64,000 nt of DNA from JALOAD01 sp023228995 [NCBI: Candidatus Muiribacterium halophilum] (GTDB lineage: Bacteria > Muiribacteriota > Muiribacteriia > Muiribacteriales): assembly GCA_023228995.1 (NCBI GenBank), contig JALOAD010000012.1, forward strand, positions 11,933 through 75,932. The letters are read 5' to 3'. The stretch's first letter is position 1; each line of letters starts with the position of its first letter. The notes under the pieces were generated by a model that saw nothing but the letters and a program-made list of their open reading frames with translations, searched no databases and was not told the origin of the DNA. The position numbers were made by a program, and so were the translations under genes. Below are positions 1-8,750 of the stretch, one piece after another.

Positions 1-2
1 CT

Positions 3-371
3 ACTTTTGCAGCTTTAAGCTCGTTTTCAAAACCGGTTAATATTATTATATGTGGTAATTTAAAAAAAGGTATGAATATAGGTGTTTTTATACAAAAATT
101 ATTGTGTTCTGATAATATAAAGACAGTATTTACTGTTGGAGGTATAAATGATTTTAATGATAAAATTGATTTTATGAATTTAAAAAGATATAAAGACTAT
201 AAATTAAAAGATATTTTTGAAGAAGTTTTAAATAATTCTCAAGAAAATGAAATATTACTTTTTTCTCCTGGAATGCCATCGTTTGATAATTTCAAAAACT
301 TTGAAGAACGGGGAACTTTTTTTAAGACACAATTAAAGGAATTTTTAAGTGAAAAAGAAAAAAAGCATTGA
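3..371 (+). CDS. murD: UDP-N-acetylmuramoyl-alanine--D-glutamate ligase, C-terminal fragment
   Basis: Last ~122 codons of MurD, the cytoplasmic ligase that adds D-glutamate to UDP-MurNAc-L-Ala; the gene enters from outside the window. The frame is open from base 3. The fragment reads as the C-terminal Mur ligase domain: FSKPVNIIICGNLKKGMN near the start (family pattern 'kPvilIaGG.dKg') and LLFSPGMPSFDNFKNFEERG near the end, the typical MurD SPG.aSFD.F.nfe.RG motif. The usual G-G-x-D-K is reduced to C-G-N-L-K, a divergence in the substrate-binding loop. It overlaps ftsW by 23 bases, as expected in a dcw operon. The identity is firm; the activity of this version cannot be judged from a fragment. 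Confidence 0.88.
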   Translation, partial: TFAALSSFSKPVNIIICGNLKKGMNIGVFIQKLLCSDNIKTVFTVGGINDFNDKIDFMNLKRYKDYKLKDIFEEVLNNSQENEILLFSPGMPSFDNFKNFEERGTFFKTQLKEFLSEKEKKH

Positions 372-1449
372 TATTATATTTATAATAATAGTTATGCTTA
401 TACTCCTTATAGGTCTTGTAAGTGTTTATTCTTCAAGCTATATAGAAGCAGGAGAAAAATTTTCTGATCCTGGTTTTTTTTTAAAAAAACAATCTGTTTG
501 GGCGATTATTGGTATTGTAGCTATGTTTATTGTGTCAACAATCGATTATCATTTTTTTGTTAAAAATTCCAGAAATTTTTTGTTTTTTTTCTTTATATTA
601 CTTGTTCTTATACTGTTTCTTCCTGATGAAGCGAGGGTTAAAGGTGCAAATAGGTGGATATCACTTAAATATTTTAAGATTCAGCCCTCAGAATTTGTAA
701 AATTTATATTTGTGTGGTATCTAGCGTTTTTTTTTGGAAAAACTGAAAATATTTTAAATATTAAAAAAAAGATTTTTAACCCTCTTTTTATATTTGTTGC
801 TCTTGCGGTTGTAATATTGCTTCAGCCAGATCTTGGTACTGTATTTGTTTTTGCTTTTTCATTTTTTGTAATATTATTTATAATTGGTCTTGAATATAGC
901 TATCTTTTTTCTTTATTATTTTTCGGAATAATATGTTTTATATCTGCAATATATATAAAACCTTATAGAAGAAATAGAATTCTTGCCTTTATTGATCCGT
1001 GGGCATATAGATATGATCTTGGTTATCATATTATAAATTCTCTTATTGCAGTTGGTTCAGGAGGATTATCTGGACTTGGTCTTGGAGCAAGCAGACAAAA
1101 ATTTCTTTATCTTCCAGAACCTTATACTGATTTTATATTTGCTATTATATGTGAGGAAACTGGATTTATTGGAGCAAGTGTTATATTAGTACTTTTTGCA
1201 ACATTATTTTTAAGAGGATGGTATATAATAAGAAAAGCACCTGATATTTCTGGATTTATTTTGGGTCTTGGTATTATTACTACAATAACTGTTCAAGCTC
1301 TTATTAATATGGGAGTTGTTCTTAATTTATTTCCTACAAAAGGACTTCCTTTACCATTTATAAGTTATGGAGGTTCATCTTTGCTTATATTGTTTATAAA
1401 TACAGGGATTATACTAAACATTTCGAGATTTCGTCATGAAAAAGGTTAA
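349..1449 (+). CDS. ftsW: FtsW/RodA/SpoVE-family peptidoglycan polymerase
   Basis: Polytopic membrane glycosyltransferase of the SEDS family (366 aa), which polymerises lipid II at the septum with a class B PBP. GTG start inside murD. Visible SEDS landmarks: GANRWISL and QPSEFVK around residues 100-115, LLQPDLGTV near 160, YRRNRILAFIDPW near 205, the loop GSGGLSGLGLGASRQKFLYL (240-260) with the acidic segment PEPYTDFIFAIICEE, and LPFISYGGSS near 335. About ten hydrophobic segments. Its position between murD and murB supports ftsW rather than rodA. murG and murC, which usually follow ftsW, are missing; murB overlaps its end by 14 bases. Confidence 0.95.
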   Translation: MKKKKSIDIIFIIIVMLILLIGLVSVYSSSYIEAGEKFSDPGFFLKKQSVWAIIGIVAMFIVSTIDYHFFVKNSRNFLFFFFILLVLILFLPDEARVKGANRWISLKYFKIQPSEFVKFIFVWYLAFFFGKTENILNIKKKIFNPLFIFVALAVVILLQPDLGTVFVFAFSFFVILFIIGLEYSYLFSLLFFGIICFISAIYIKPYRRNRILAFIDPWAYRYDLGYHIINSLIAVGSGGLSGLGLGASRQKFLYLPEPYTDFIFAIICEETGFIGASVILVLFATLFLRGWYIIRKAPDISGFILGLGIITTITVQALINMGVVLNLFPTKGLPLPFISYGGSSLLILFINTGIILNISRFRHEKG

Positions 1450-2260
1450 TATTTCTTTAAAAAAATATACAAAAATTAAAACAGGAGGACAAGCTTTATT
1501 TTTTTGTCCTGAAAATTTAGATGATATTAAAAATATACCTAAAAATATAAAAGTGATAGGTAATGGCAGTAATATATTATGTGAGGATAAAGATTATTCT
1601 TTTTTAAATCTTAATCTATTAAATAGTATTTTTTTAAAAGATAATATATTGACAGTTTATTCTGGAGTGAAATGTTCCACATTATTAAGATTTTTATTAA
1701 ATAATAATTTATCAGGTCTTGAATTTCTTTCTGGGATTCCAGGAAATACAGGCGGAATAGTTTGTATGAATGCTGGAAGTTATGGAGAAGAAATAGGTAA
1801 TTATATAAAAAAAGTAATATATTTTGATGTAAAAAACTGGCAAATAAAAGAATGCGAAAATAACGGTGATTTATTTAAATATAGAAAATCAGTATTTAAT
1901 TCAGATAAAATTGTATTATATGTTGTTTTTAAAGAATTAGAAAAAGCTGAAAATCAAAATATAAAAAATAAGATAAATGATAATTTTAAAAGAAAATTAA
2001 AAACACAACCAGTATTAAAACACACTTTTGGTTCAGTATTTAAAAACCCTGTAAATATTTCTGCATGGAAGCTTTTAAGTAATTCTAAAATTCAAGGAAA
2101 ATGTAAAGGCGATGCGTGTTTTTCTAGAAAACATGCTAATTTTATTGAAAATAAAGGAAATGCTTTATTTACTGATATAAAATATCTCATAGAAAAAGCA
2201 AAAGAAAAAGTTTATAATGACACAGAAATAAAACTTGAAGAAGAAGTAATATATATGTAA
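1436..2260 (+). CDS. murB: UDP-N-acetylenolpyruvoylglucosamine reductase
   Basis: FAD-dependent cytoplasmic reductase that makes UDP-MurNAc from UDP-GlcNAc-enolpyruvate (274 aa, the short type II size). The FAD-binding part shows VIGNGSNILCED (about 40-52) and the loop GLEFLSGIPGNTGGIVCMNA (about 94-113). The substrate part shows KYRKSVF, then HTFGSVFKNP carrying the serine proton donor, and a terminal LEEEV with the catalytic glutamate. The ATG lies inside ftsW. It is the only Mur ligase-pathway gene between ftsW and ftsQ here. Confidence 0.94.
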   Translation: MKKVNISLKKYTKIKTGGQALFFCPENLDDIKNIPKNIKVIGNGSNILCEDKDYSFLNLNLLNSIFLKDNILTVYSGVKCSTLLRFLLNNNLSGLEFLSGIPGNTGGIVCMNAGSYGEEIGNYIKKVIYFDVKNWQIKECENNGDLFKYRKSVFNSDKIVLYVVFKELEKAENQNIKNKINDNFKRKLKTQPVLKHTFGSVFKNPVNISAWKLLSNSKIQGKCKGDACFSRKHANFIENKGNALFTDIKYLIEKAKEKVYNDTEIKLEEEVIYM

Positions 2261-2300
2261 TGATTTGCTTTTGTATAAGTTAATTAAAAGGAAATATTAG

Positions 2301-3062
2301 ATGAGATATAATATTTACAAGAAAAGTCCGGTTTATTTAACAAAGATAATTGTATTTATCTTTCTTATATTTGTATTTTCATTTGAGTTTCAAGTAATAC
2401 TCAAAGATATGGACTTTTTAAATGTTAGGGAAATTCAGATAATTGGGAATAATATTGTTGACACAAAAACAATATTATTTTTATCAAAGATTACAAGATT
2501 AAAAAATATAATTAAAATCAACATTGAAGAGTCAAAAAAACTTATAGAAACTCATCCTTTTGTAAAAACTACCGGTATAACAGTTAATAATGCGAAAATT
2601 ACAATTAATATTCGTGAAAGAGATCCATTTGTGTTTTTTAATACTGGTAAAAAATTGCTTGTTCTTGATAATGAAGGTTATGTTTTAAATGACGAAGCTT
2701 ATATTACTGATTATGATCTTCCTGTTCTTACGGGAATTGAAGATAATTTAAAGTATTATACAGGAAAAATTTTAAATTCTGAAAAAATTGTATATGGACT
2801 TAAATGGTTTAGAATAATACCGATTGAATTCTGGTCTCAAATATCTGAAATAAATGTTGCAAATCATTCAAAAATTGTCATTTATACTTTGGATGGAATG
2901 CAAATATTTGTTGATAATATTAAAACCTTTCCTAAAAAATTTGAAATATTGTATAGTAAACTGTTAGAATTAAAGGAAAAAAAATTCGATATAGAATATT
3001 TTGATCTTCGTACTTTAAATGATGATCTTATATATATGGAATATAAAGAAGGAGGTCACTGA
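2301..3062 (+). CDS. ftsQ: cell division protein FtsQ/DivIB
   Basis: Single-pass membrane divisome protein (253 aa) linking FtsA/FtsZ to the septal synthase. A short cytoplasmic start is followed by one membrane segment (about 12-30: TKIIVFIFLIFVFSF), then a POTRA domain (about 38-105: FLNVREIQIIGNN ... HPFVKTTGITV ... INIRERDPFVFF) and the beta domain. Sequence beyond the POTRA domain is weakly conserved, as is normal for FtsQ. Preceded by AAAGGA 10 bases before the ATG. The stop directly abuts the ftsA start. Confidence 0.9.
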   Translation: MRYNIYKKSPVYLTKIIVFIFLIFVFSFEFQVILKDMDFLNVREIQIIGNNIVDTKTILFLSKITRLKNIIKINIEESKKLIETHPFVKTTGITVNNAKITINIRERDPFVFFNTGKKLLVLDNEGYVLNDEAYITDYDLPVLTGIEDNLKYYTGKILNSEKIVYGLKWFRIIPIEFWSQISEINVANHSKIVIYTLDGMQIFVDNIKTFPKKFEILYSKLLELKEKKFDIEYFDLRTLNDDLIYMEYKEGGH

Positions 3063-4289
3063 TTGTCTCGCAGAAATATAGTTGCCGGAATAGATATTGG
3101 AACTAATAAGATTGTAGCTCTTATTGGTGAAATAATTGATGAAGAATTGAGTGTTATTGGCGTTGGTAAAGTTAAAGTAAATGCTATTAACAGTGATGGA
3201 GCGATAACTAATATAGATGACCTTAAAAATAAAATTCAAATTGCTATTGAAGAAGCAGAAAAAATGGCAGATGTTCAAGTTGATTCTCTTTTTGTTAATC
3301 TTTTTGGAAATAATATAAGATGTTTTTCTGCAAAAGGTACTGTTTCTATAAGTAGTCGTGATAAAGGAATTATATCAGAAGATCTTTCAAGAGTGCTTGA
3401 AGATGTAAAAAATAACATTATAATTCCTGAAGGTTATGAAATTGTTCATATTTTAGCTAGAAATTTTTCAGTTGATGAGATGACTGGTATAAAAGATCCT
3501 ATAGGAATGAAAGGTTCAAGTCTTGAAGCTGATGTTTATGTTGTAACTTCATCTATAGCTATTATTACAAATATTGAAAATTCCATACAGTCAGCAGGTT
3601 TTGATATAAGTGATTTTGTTTATGAACCACTAGCTTCAGCAGAATCTGTTCTTACAGAAGATGAAAAAAAACTTGGTGCAGCGGTAGTTGATATTGGTGG
3701 TGGATATACAACTATTTCAGTTTATAAAAACGGAAGTATAGTATCATCTGCTTTTATAAGTATGGGGAGTGCTTCAATAACAAGTGATCTTGCTATAATC
3801 TTAAGAACATCATTTGAAGAAGCTGAAAAAATAAAAATAAGACATGGAAATCTTTATAATCTTGAGAATGATAATGAAAAAGTAGAGCTTTTTAACACTT
3901 CAAGAGAAAGTGTTAAAATTGTTACAAAAAAATATATTAATGAAATACTTTTTGCAAGATTTGAGGAAGTTTTTAAATTTGTATATGAGCATCTTGAAAA
4001 AGAAGGTCTTGTAGAAGATATAAAAGCAGGTATTGTTTTAACGGGTGGTGGTTCTCAGGTTGAAGGGTTACCGGTATATGTTGAGCATTTATTTGAGATG
4101 CCGGTAAGAAATGGAAGACCTTTGAGTTTGAAGGGGCTTTTTGATAAAATAAACTCACCTGTTTACACCGTTGCAACAGGAATACTAAGATATGCAAGAA
4201 AAAGCAATATTAATGCAGTTAAAATTAATAACAGGTTTCTAAGTAACATGATTTATAAGATAAAAGAATTTTTTGATACATATTTTTAG
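3063..4289 (+). CDS. ftsA: cell division protein FtsA
   Basis: Actin-like ATPase (408 aa) that tethers FtsZ filaments to the membrane. Begins with TTG placed after a strong GGAGGT box; the first residues [20 protein letters not shown] are the phosphate-1 loop. The 1C subdomain follows, then [15 protein letters not shown] (phosphate-2, about 201-215) and [14 protein letters not shown] (adenosine motif, about 325-338). The C-terminus [14 protein letters not shown] is an amphipathic helix, the membrane-targeting sequence. Starts on the base after the ftsQ stop, so it is probably translationally coupled. Confidence 0.95.
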   Translation: MSRRNIVAGIDIGTNKIVALIGEIIDEELSVIGVGKVKVNAINSDGAITNIDDLKNKIQIAIEEAEKMADVQVDSLFVNLFGNNIRCFSAKGTVSISSRDKGIISEDLSRVLEDVKNNIIIPEGYEIVHILARNFSVDEMTGIKDPIGMKGSSLEADVYVVTSSIAIITNIENSIQSAGFDISDFVYEPLASAESVLTEDEKKLGAAVVDIGGGYTTISVYKNGSIVSSAFISMGSASITSDLAIILRTSFEEAEKIKIRHGNLYNLENDNEKVELFNTSRESVKIVTKKYINEILFARFEEVFKFVYEHLEKEGLVEDIKAGIVLTGGGSQVEGLPVYVEHLFEMPVRNGRPLSLKGLFDKINSPVYTVATGILRYARKSNINAVKINNRFLSNMIYKIKEFFDTYF

Positions 4290-4306
4290 TTGAGGGGGAA
4301 ACACAT

Positions 4307-5410
4307 ATGTTTGAATTCGATGCCATAGAACAAGTGGCTGAAATTAAAGTAGTCGGTGTTGGTGGTGGCGGAGGAAATGCAGTCAACAGAATGATCATGA
4401 GTGGTCTTACTGGGGTTGAATTCCTTGCTCTTAATACAGATGCACAGGCTCTTGTGTCCTCTAATGCAAAAATCAAGATTCAAATTGGTGATAAACTTAC
4501 CAAAGGTCTTGGAGCTGGAGCTAATCCTGAAATCGGGAAAAACGCTGCATTAGAAGATAAGGATAAAGTTAGAGAAGCTTTAGAAGGTGCTGATATGGTA
4601 TTTATCACAGCTGGAATGGGTGGTGGTACTGGCACTGGAGCTGCACCGGTAGTTGCTGAGATTGCTAAAGATCTTGGTGCTTTAACTGTTGGTGTTGTTA
4701 CAAAACCGTTTTCTTTTGAAGGCAGAAAACGAATGATACAAGCAGAAAATGGAATAAAAGTTTTAAAAGCAAATGTTGATACTCTTATAACAATACCTAA
4801 TGATAGATTGTTACAAGTAGTAGATCAGCATACTTCTATAAATGATGCTTTCAAGATTGCAGACGATGTTCTTAGACAAGGTGTTCAAGGTATATCAGAT
4901 CTTATTTTAGAACCTGGACTAATAAATCTTGATTTTGCTGACGTAAAAGCAATAATGACAGAAGCTGGTTCAGCTTTAATGGGAATTGGTACAGGTTCTG
5001 GTGAAAACAGAGCTGTTATGGCTGCTGAACAAGCTATATCGAGTCCTCTTCTTGAAGCTACAGTTCAAGGCGCTAAAGGTGTTCTTATTAATATTACAGG
5101 TGGAGAAGATCTTACTTTATATGAAGTAAATAAAGCTGCTGAGATAATATCAAATTCTGCAGATCCAGATGCTAATATTATATTTGGTGCTGTGGTCAAG
5201 GAAGATATTAAAGATATGGTTAAGGTTACTGTTATAGCTACTGGTTTTAGTGCAGATGAGATAATAGAAAAAGAAAAGCAGGAAATAATGGGTAAATTGA
5301 GATTAAAAAGTATAAATAATTCAGAAAATGCAACTGTTAGACCTGAACCTAATGAAGATGATGTCAATATTCCGGCTTTTTTAAGAAAAAAAGAAAAGTT
5401 CAGAAAATAA
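4307..5410 (+). CDS. ftsZ: cell division GTPase FtsZ
   Basis: Tubulin-like GTPase forming the Z ring (367 aa). N-terminal nucleotide loop [15 protein letters not shown]; tubulin signature [15 protein letters not shown] (about 104-118); T7 synergy loop [11 protein letters not shown] (about 207-217). The C-terminal peptide [13 protein letters not shown] is the conserved tail that binds FtsA and other tethers. RBS GAGGGGG before the ATG. Base composition is less AT-biased at the 5' end than in its neighbours, as expected for a conserved, highly expressed gene. Last gene of the division cluster. Confidence 0.97.
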   Translation: MFEFDAIEQVAEIKVVGVGGGGGNAVNRMIMSGLTGVEFLALNTDAQALVSSNAKIKIQIGDKLTKGLGAGANPEIGKNAALEDKDKVREALEGADMVFITAGMGGGTGTGAAPVVAEIAKDLGALTVGVVTKPFSFEGRKRMIQAENGIKVLKANVDTLITIPNDRLLQVVDQHTSINDAFKIADDVLRQGVQGISDLILEPGLINLDFADVKAIMTEAGSALMGIGTGSGENRAVMAAEQAISSPLLEATVQGAKGVLINITGGEDLTLYEVNKAAEIISNSADPDANIIFGAVVKEDIKDMVKVTVIATGFSADEIIEKEKQEIMGKLRLKSINNSENATVRPEPNEDDVNIPAFLRKKEKFRK

Positions 5411-5472
5411 GAGAAAAACTGTGAAAATCTTTTTTAAACGGTAATATCTCATAAAAAAACCGAAAAAAAAGG

Positions 5473-5500
5473 TTGAAACAAAAAAAAAATATGATATAAT
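5473..5500 (+). promoter_or_regulatory. sigma-70-type promoter of the tRNA trio
   Basis: TTGAAA (5473-5478), 16-base spacer, TATAAT (5495-5500). Predicted transcription start near 5507, about 16 bases before tRNA-Val. The AT tract before it contains a short AACC/GGTT hairpin that may help end ftsZ transcription. Confidence 0.75.
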
Positions 5501-5522
5501 ATAAACACGAAAGACGAAAGGT

Positions 5523-5598
5523 GGGCGGGTAGCTCAGCTGGGAGAGCATCGGCCTTACAAGCCGAGGGTCACAGGTTCGAGCCCTGTTCCGCCTACCA
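5523..5598 (+). tRNA. tRNA-Val (anticodon TAC)
   Basis: 76-nt cloverleaf with encoded CCA. Acceptor GGGCGGG pairs with TCCGCCT through G-U pairs at both ends; D arm GCTC/GAGC; anticodon stem TCGGC/GCCGA with loop CTTACAA; T arm ACAGG-TTCGAGC-CCTGT; discriminator A. The first of three tRNAs on one transcript. Confidence 0.96.
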
Positions 5599-5627
5599 TT
5601 TTCCTTTCTAAATTAAACTAATAAAGT

Positions 5628-5703
<76 letters not shown>

Positions 5704-5712
5704 CTTATATCA

Positions 5713-5788
5713 GGCGACATAGCCAAGCTGGTAAGGCAGAGGACTGCAAATCCTCTATTCCCCGGTTCAAGTCCGGGTGTCGCCTCCA
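5713..5788 (+). tRNA. tRNA-Cys (anticodon GCA)
   Basis: 76-nt cloverleaf with encoded CCA. Acceptor GGCGACA/TGTCGCC; anticodon stem GAGGA/TCCTC with loop CTGCAAA; T arm CCCGG-TTCAAGT-CCGGG; discriminator T (U73), the cysteine identity base. Only 6 bases separate the CCA from the next start codon. Confidence 0.96.
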
Positions 5789-5794
5789 GAATTC

Positions 5795-6856
5795 ATGAAA
5801 AATTACCTAGACCTTGATAAAATAAAAACATGCAGAAACAAATGTATATTCTGCTTTATAGACCAATTGCCTAAAGGACTTAGAGAATCTCTTTATTTAA
5901 AAGACGAAGATTTTAGGTATTCTTATATATATGGTAATTTTGTCACTCTTACTTCAACCAATCAAGAAGATCTTAATTATATTGCTAAAATGAATATGTC
6001 TCCTCTTTATGTATCTGTTCATACTATGAATGGAAAACTTAGAGAAAAAATGCTTTCTAATAAATTTGCGAAAGATATTGAAGAAAAAATAAGTTTTCTT
6101 GTAAAAAATGAAATATCTATTCATGCTCAGATTGTATTATGTCCTGGCTGGAATGATAGAGAAGAACTTTCATATTCACTCGAAAGACTATATAAATACA
6201 CTCCTTATATTGATAGCGTGGGTATTGTACCTTTCGGTGCTACTTGTCATCGTAAAGGTCTTGTTGATATAAAACTTGTTGAAAAAGAACTTGCAGAAGA
6301 TACTTTTGAAAGAGTTAGAAAATTTCAGAAAATAGCTCAAAAGGATTATGGTGTTAATTGGGTTTATATGGCTGACGAATTTTTTCTTAAAGCAGGAAAA
6401 CCAATTCCGCCACAATATTATTACGATAATTTTCCTCAAATAGAAAATGGTATAGGATTATCAAGAAAGTTTTTGGATTCATTTAAAAGATCTTTTAAAA
6501 AAAATAATATTGATATTAACAAAAATGCATATATAATATGTTCTCAGTCTTCTGAGAAGATATTAAGTGAAATTATACAAAAATATTGTTTAAATATTAA
6601 TATAATTGTTGTAAAAAACAGATTTTTTGGTGAGACGGTTACGGTTACAGGTCTTCTCACAGCTGAAGATATATTGCGGACAATAAAGGGATTAGAAAAA
6701 AATATACCTATTATAATTCCTGATATTATTTTTAACAATGATAATCTTACTTTAGATGGTATTAAAAGGAAAAAATTTGAAAAAACAGATGAGAGAATAA
6801 AGGTAATAGGTTCTAAAGGAAGCAGTTTAGCTAAATTCCTTAAAAGACAGCCTTAG
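5795..6856 (+). CDS. DUF512-family radical SAM protein lacking the N-terminal PDZ-like domain
   Basis: Putative radical SAM enzyme (353 aa) of the DUF512 family; the reaction is unknown. The 4Fe-4S motif CRNKCIFC (CX3CX2C) sits around residues 12-19, followed by FIDQLPKGLRESLY, YGNFVTLT and later GIVPFGATCHRKGL, all family hallmarks. The DUF512 C-terminal part ends near GSKGSSLAKFLKRQP. Family members I know have a PDZ-like domain of roughly 60-80 residues before the cysteine motif; here the first usable ATG is only 11 residues before it. An upstream GTG (5777) would lie inside tRNA-Cys, so ATG 5795 is chosen. No Shine-Dalgarno is visible. It must be co-transcribed with the tRNAs. Confidence 0.85.
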   Translation: MKNYLDLDKIKTCRNKCIFCFIDQLPKGLRESLYLKDEDFRYSYIYGNFVTLTSTNQEDLNYIAKMNMSPLYVSVHTMNGKLREKMLSNKFAKDIEEKISFLVKNEISIHAQIVLCPGWNDREELSYSLERLYKYTPYIDSVGIVPFGATCHRKGLVDIKLVEKELAEDTFERVRKFQKIAQKDYGVNWVYMADEFFLKAGKPIPPQYYYDNFPQIENGIGLSRKFLDSFKRSFKKNNIDINKNAYIICSQSSEKILSEIIQKYCLNINIIVVKNRFFGETVTVTGLLTAEDILRTIKGLEKNIPIIIPDIIFNNDNLTLDGIKRKKFEKTDERIKVIGSKGSSLAKFLKRQP

Positions 6857-6873
6857 TTTTACAGGAGAGAAAC

Positions 6874-8148
6874 ATGGAAAAAGTGCTATTGTATGGAAGA
6901 ACAAATGTTGGTAAATCGACATTGTTTAATAAATTGACTGGACATAATAAAGCTATTGTTGAGGAAGAACCAGGTGTTACAAGAGATCTTAATAAATCTG
7001 TTGTTGAATGGTGTGGTAATAAATTTGTACTTATTGATAGTGGTGGTATGGATTTTTATGCAAAAGATTATTTTTCAAAAAGTATAATAGAATTGAATAC
7101 ATCTATTCTTGATGAAGTTTCTCTTGTGCTTTTTATTGTTGATTATAAATCTGGTATAACACCATTTGATCATGAATTGGGAATTTATTTGAGAAAATAC
7201 AATAATAAGGTAGTTGTTGTAGTTAATAAAAATGATAATATTGATACTGATAATGAAAATGAATTTTATGCACTTGGTTTTGATAATGTTATTTCAGTTT
7301 CTGCTATACATGGTAAAAATAGTGGAGATCTTCTTGATATTATTGTTGAAAATCTTGAAAATACAAAAAACATAAATATTGAAGAAAATAGAAGAATAAT
7401 TATTGTTGGAAAACCTAATGTGGGTAAATCTACTTTGTTTAATTCACTTGCTGGTTCACAGAGAACTATGGTCACTCCAATAGCTGGGACTACAAGAGAT
7501 TTTATAGAAGAAGAGATTGTGCTTGGAGAAAGTACATATACTTTTATTGATACTGCGGGATTGAGGAGAAAACGAAGTATTTATGAAAAAGTTGAAAAGC
7601 ATAGTGTATATAGAACTGTAAAAGCTATTGAAAAAGCTGATTTATGTCTTTTTGTTATAGATTCAGAAGATGAAATATCATTTCAAGAAACAAAAATTGC
7701 AGGACTTATAAAAGAAGCTGGTAAAGCAGTTATAATAATTTTTAATAAATGGGATGAAGTTACAAATAAAGATGCTAGGTTAAAACAGCTTCAGCAGATT
7801 GTAAAAGAAAAACTTTATTTTATTGATTATGCACCTATTGTTTCTATTTCAGCAAAAACTGGTTTAAGAGTCCATAAAATTCAGGAATCTATAGAAAAAG
7901 TATTTGATATATATTATAGACAAATACCAGATAGAATTCTTAATGATAATATTCTTCCTGAATTAAAAATAAAATTTCCAGAAATTAAATTTATTAAACA
8001 GGTTAAGACAGCTCCTCCAGGCTTTCTTGTATTTTCTTCTAAAAAACTACATTTTTCAAGGAAAAGATTTATTGAGAATGTATTGAGAGAAAATATAGAT
8101 TTTTCTGGTACTCCTATTAAGATGATATATAGGGAGCCTGAAAAATGA
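6874..8148 (+). CDS. der: ribosome biogenesis GTPase Der (EngA)
   Basis: Double-GTPase 50S assembly factor (424 aa). First G domain: GRTNVGKSTLF (P-loop, about 8-18), GVTRD, DSGG, NKND. Second G domain: GKPNVGKSTLF (about 179-189), GTTRD, DTAGLRRK, NKWD. C-terminal KH-like domain from about 350, with TAPPGFLVFSSK and FSGTPIKMIYREPEK. Complete and of normal length. RBS AGGAGAG before the ATG. Overlaps plsY by 4 bases. Confidence 0.97.
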   Translation: MEKVLLYGRTNVGKSTLFNKLTGHNKAIVEEEPGVTRDLNKSVVEWCGNKFVLIDSGGMDFYAKDYFSKSIIELNTSILDEVSLVLFIVDYKSGITPFDHELGIYLRKYNNKVVVVVNKNDNIDTDNENEFYALGFDNVISVSAIHGKNSGDLLDIIVENLENTKNINIEENRRIIIVGKPNVGKSTLFNSLAGSQRTMVTPIAGTTRDFIEEEIVLGESTYTFIDTAGLRRKRSIYEKVEKHSVYRTVKAIEKADLCLFVIDSEDEISFQETKIAGLIKEAGKAVIIIFNKWDEVTNKDARLKQLQQIVKEKLYFIDYAPIVSISAKTGLRVHKIQESIEKVFDIYYRQIPDRILNDNILPELKIKFPEIKFIKQVKTAPPGFLVFSSKKLHFSRKRFIENVLRENIDFSGTPIKMIYREPEK

Positions 8149-8750
8149 GTTTTTTTTTTATTAATATTGTTTTAAGTTATTTTATTGGAGCAATTCCGTT
8201 TGCATATATAATTTTTAGATTTTTTGGTAAAGGTGATATAAGAAAGGTAGGTTCAGGTAATTCTGGTGCTACTAATGTTACTAGGTTACTTGGTATAAAA
8301 TTTGGTGTATTAGTATTTTTACTTGATTTTTTTAAAGGATATTTTGGAGTTGTATTTTCAGAAAAATTTTTAAAAAATTATAATATGCCTTATCCTATTG
8401 TATTTTTTTATATTTCTATAGCATTTATTCTTATAGGTCATATATATTCAGTTTTTTTAAAATTCAAAGGTGGGAAAGGTGCAGCTTCTGGTATAGGAAT
8501 AATCTTTGCACTTTCTTTATATTCAGGCATAAGTGTATTTATATTATGGGGTATTATTTTTTATTTTTCAAAAATTGTTGCTTTATCAACGATAATAGCT
8601 TCGATGTCATTGCCGTTTTTTATACTTTATTTTGAAAAAACACAACATTTGCTTGTTTTTAGTATTTTAGCCTCTTTATTTGTAGTTTTTAAACATAAAT
8701 CAAATATTATTAGAATGATTAGAAAAGAAGAAAATAGTTTTAGGAGATGA
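8145..8750 (+). CDS. plsY: acyl-phosphate glycerol-3-phosphate acyltransferase
   Basis: Integral membrane enzyme (201 aa) that acylates glycerol-3-phosphate from acyl-phosphate, the first step of phospholipid synthesis. The conserved loops are present: GSGNSGATNVTR (about 37-48) with the phosphate-binding site, and KGGKGAASGIG (about 108-118). Five to six hydrophobic segments. It partners functionally with the next gene, gpsA, which makes the substrate. Overlaps der and gpsA by 4 bases each. Confidence 0.95.
   Translation: MSFFFINIVLSYFIGAIPFAYIIFRFFGKGDIRKVGSGNSGATNVTRLLGIKFGVLVFLLDFFKGYFGVVFSEKFLKNYNMPYPIVFFYISIAFILIGHIYSVFLKFKGGKGAASGIGIIFALSLYSGISVFILWGIIFYFSKIVALSTIIASMSLPFFILYFEKTQHLLVFSILASLFVVFKHKSNIIRMIRKEENSFRR

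Noticed and set aside
3973-4483. Several minus-strand frames opposite ftsA and ftsZ.
   Set aside because: Antisense shadows of strongly conserved genes; no ribosome site or family pattern.
5777-5794. GTG 5777 as the start of the DUF512 gene.
   Set aside because: It lies within the acceptor stem of tRNA-Cys; the extra six residues have no family support.
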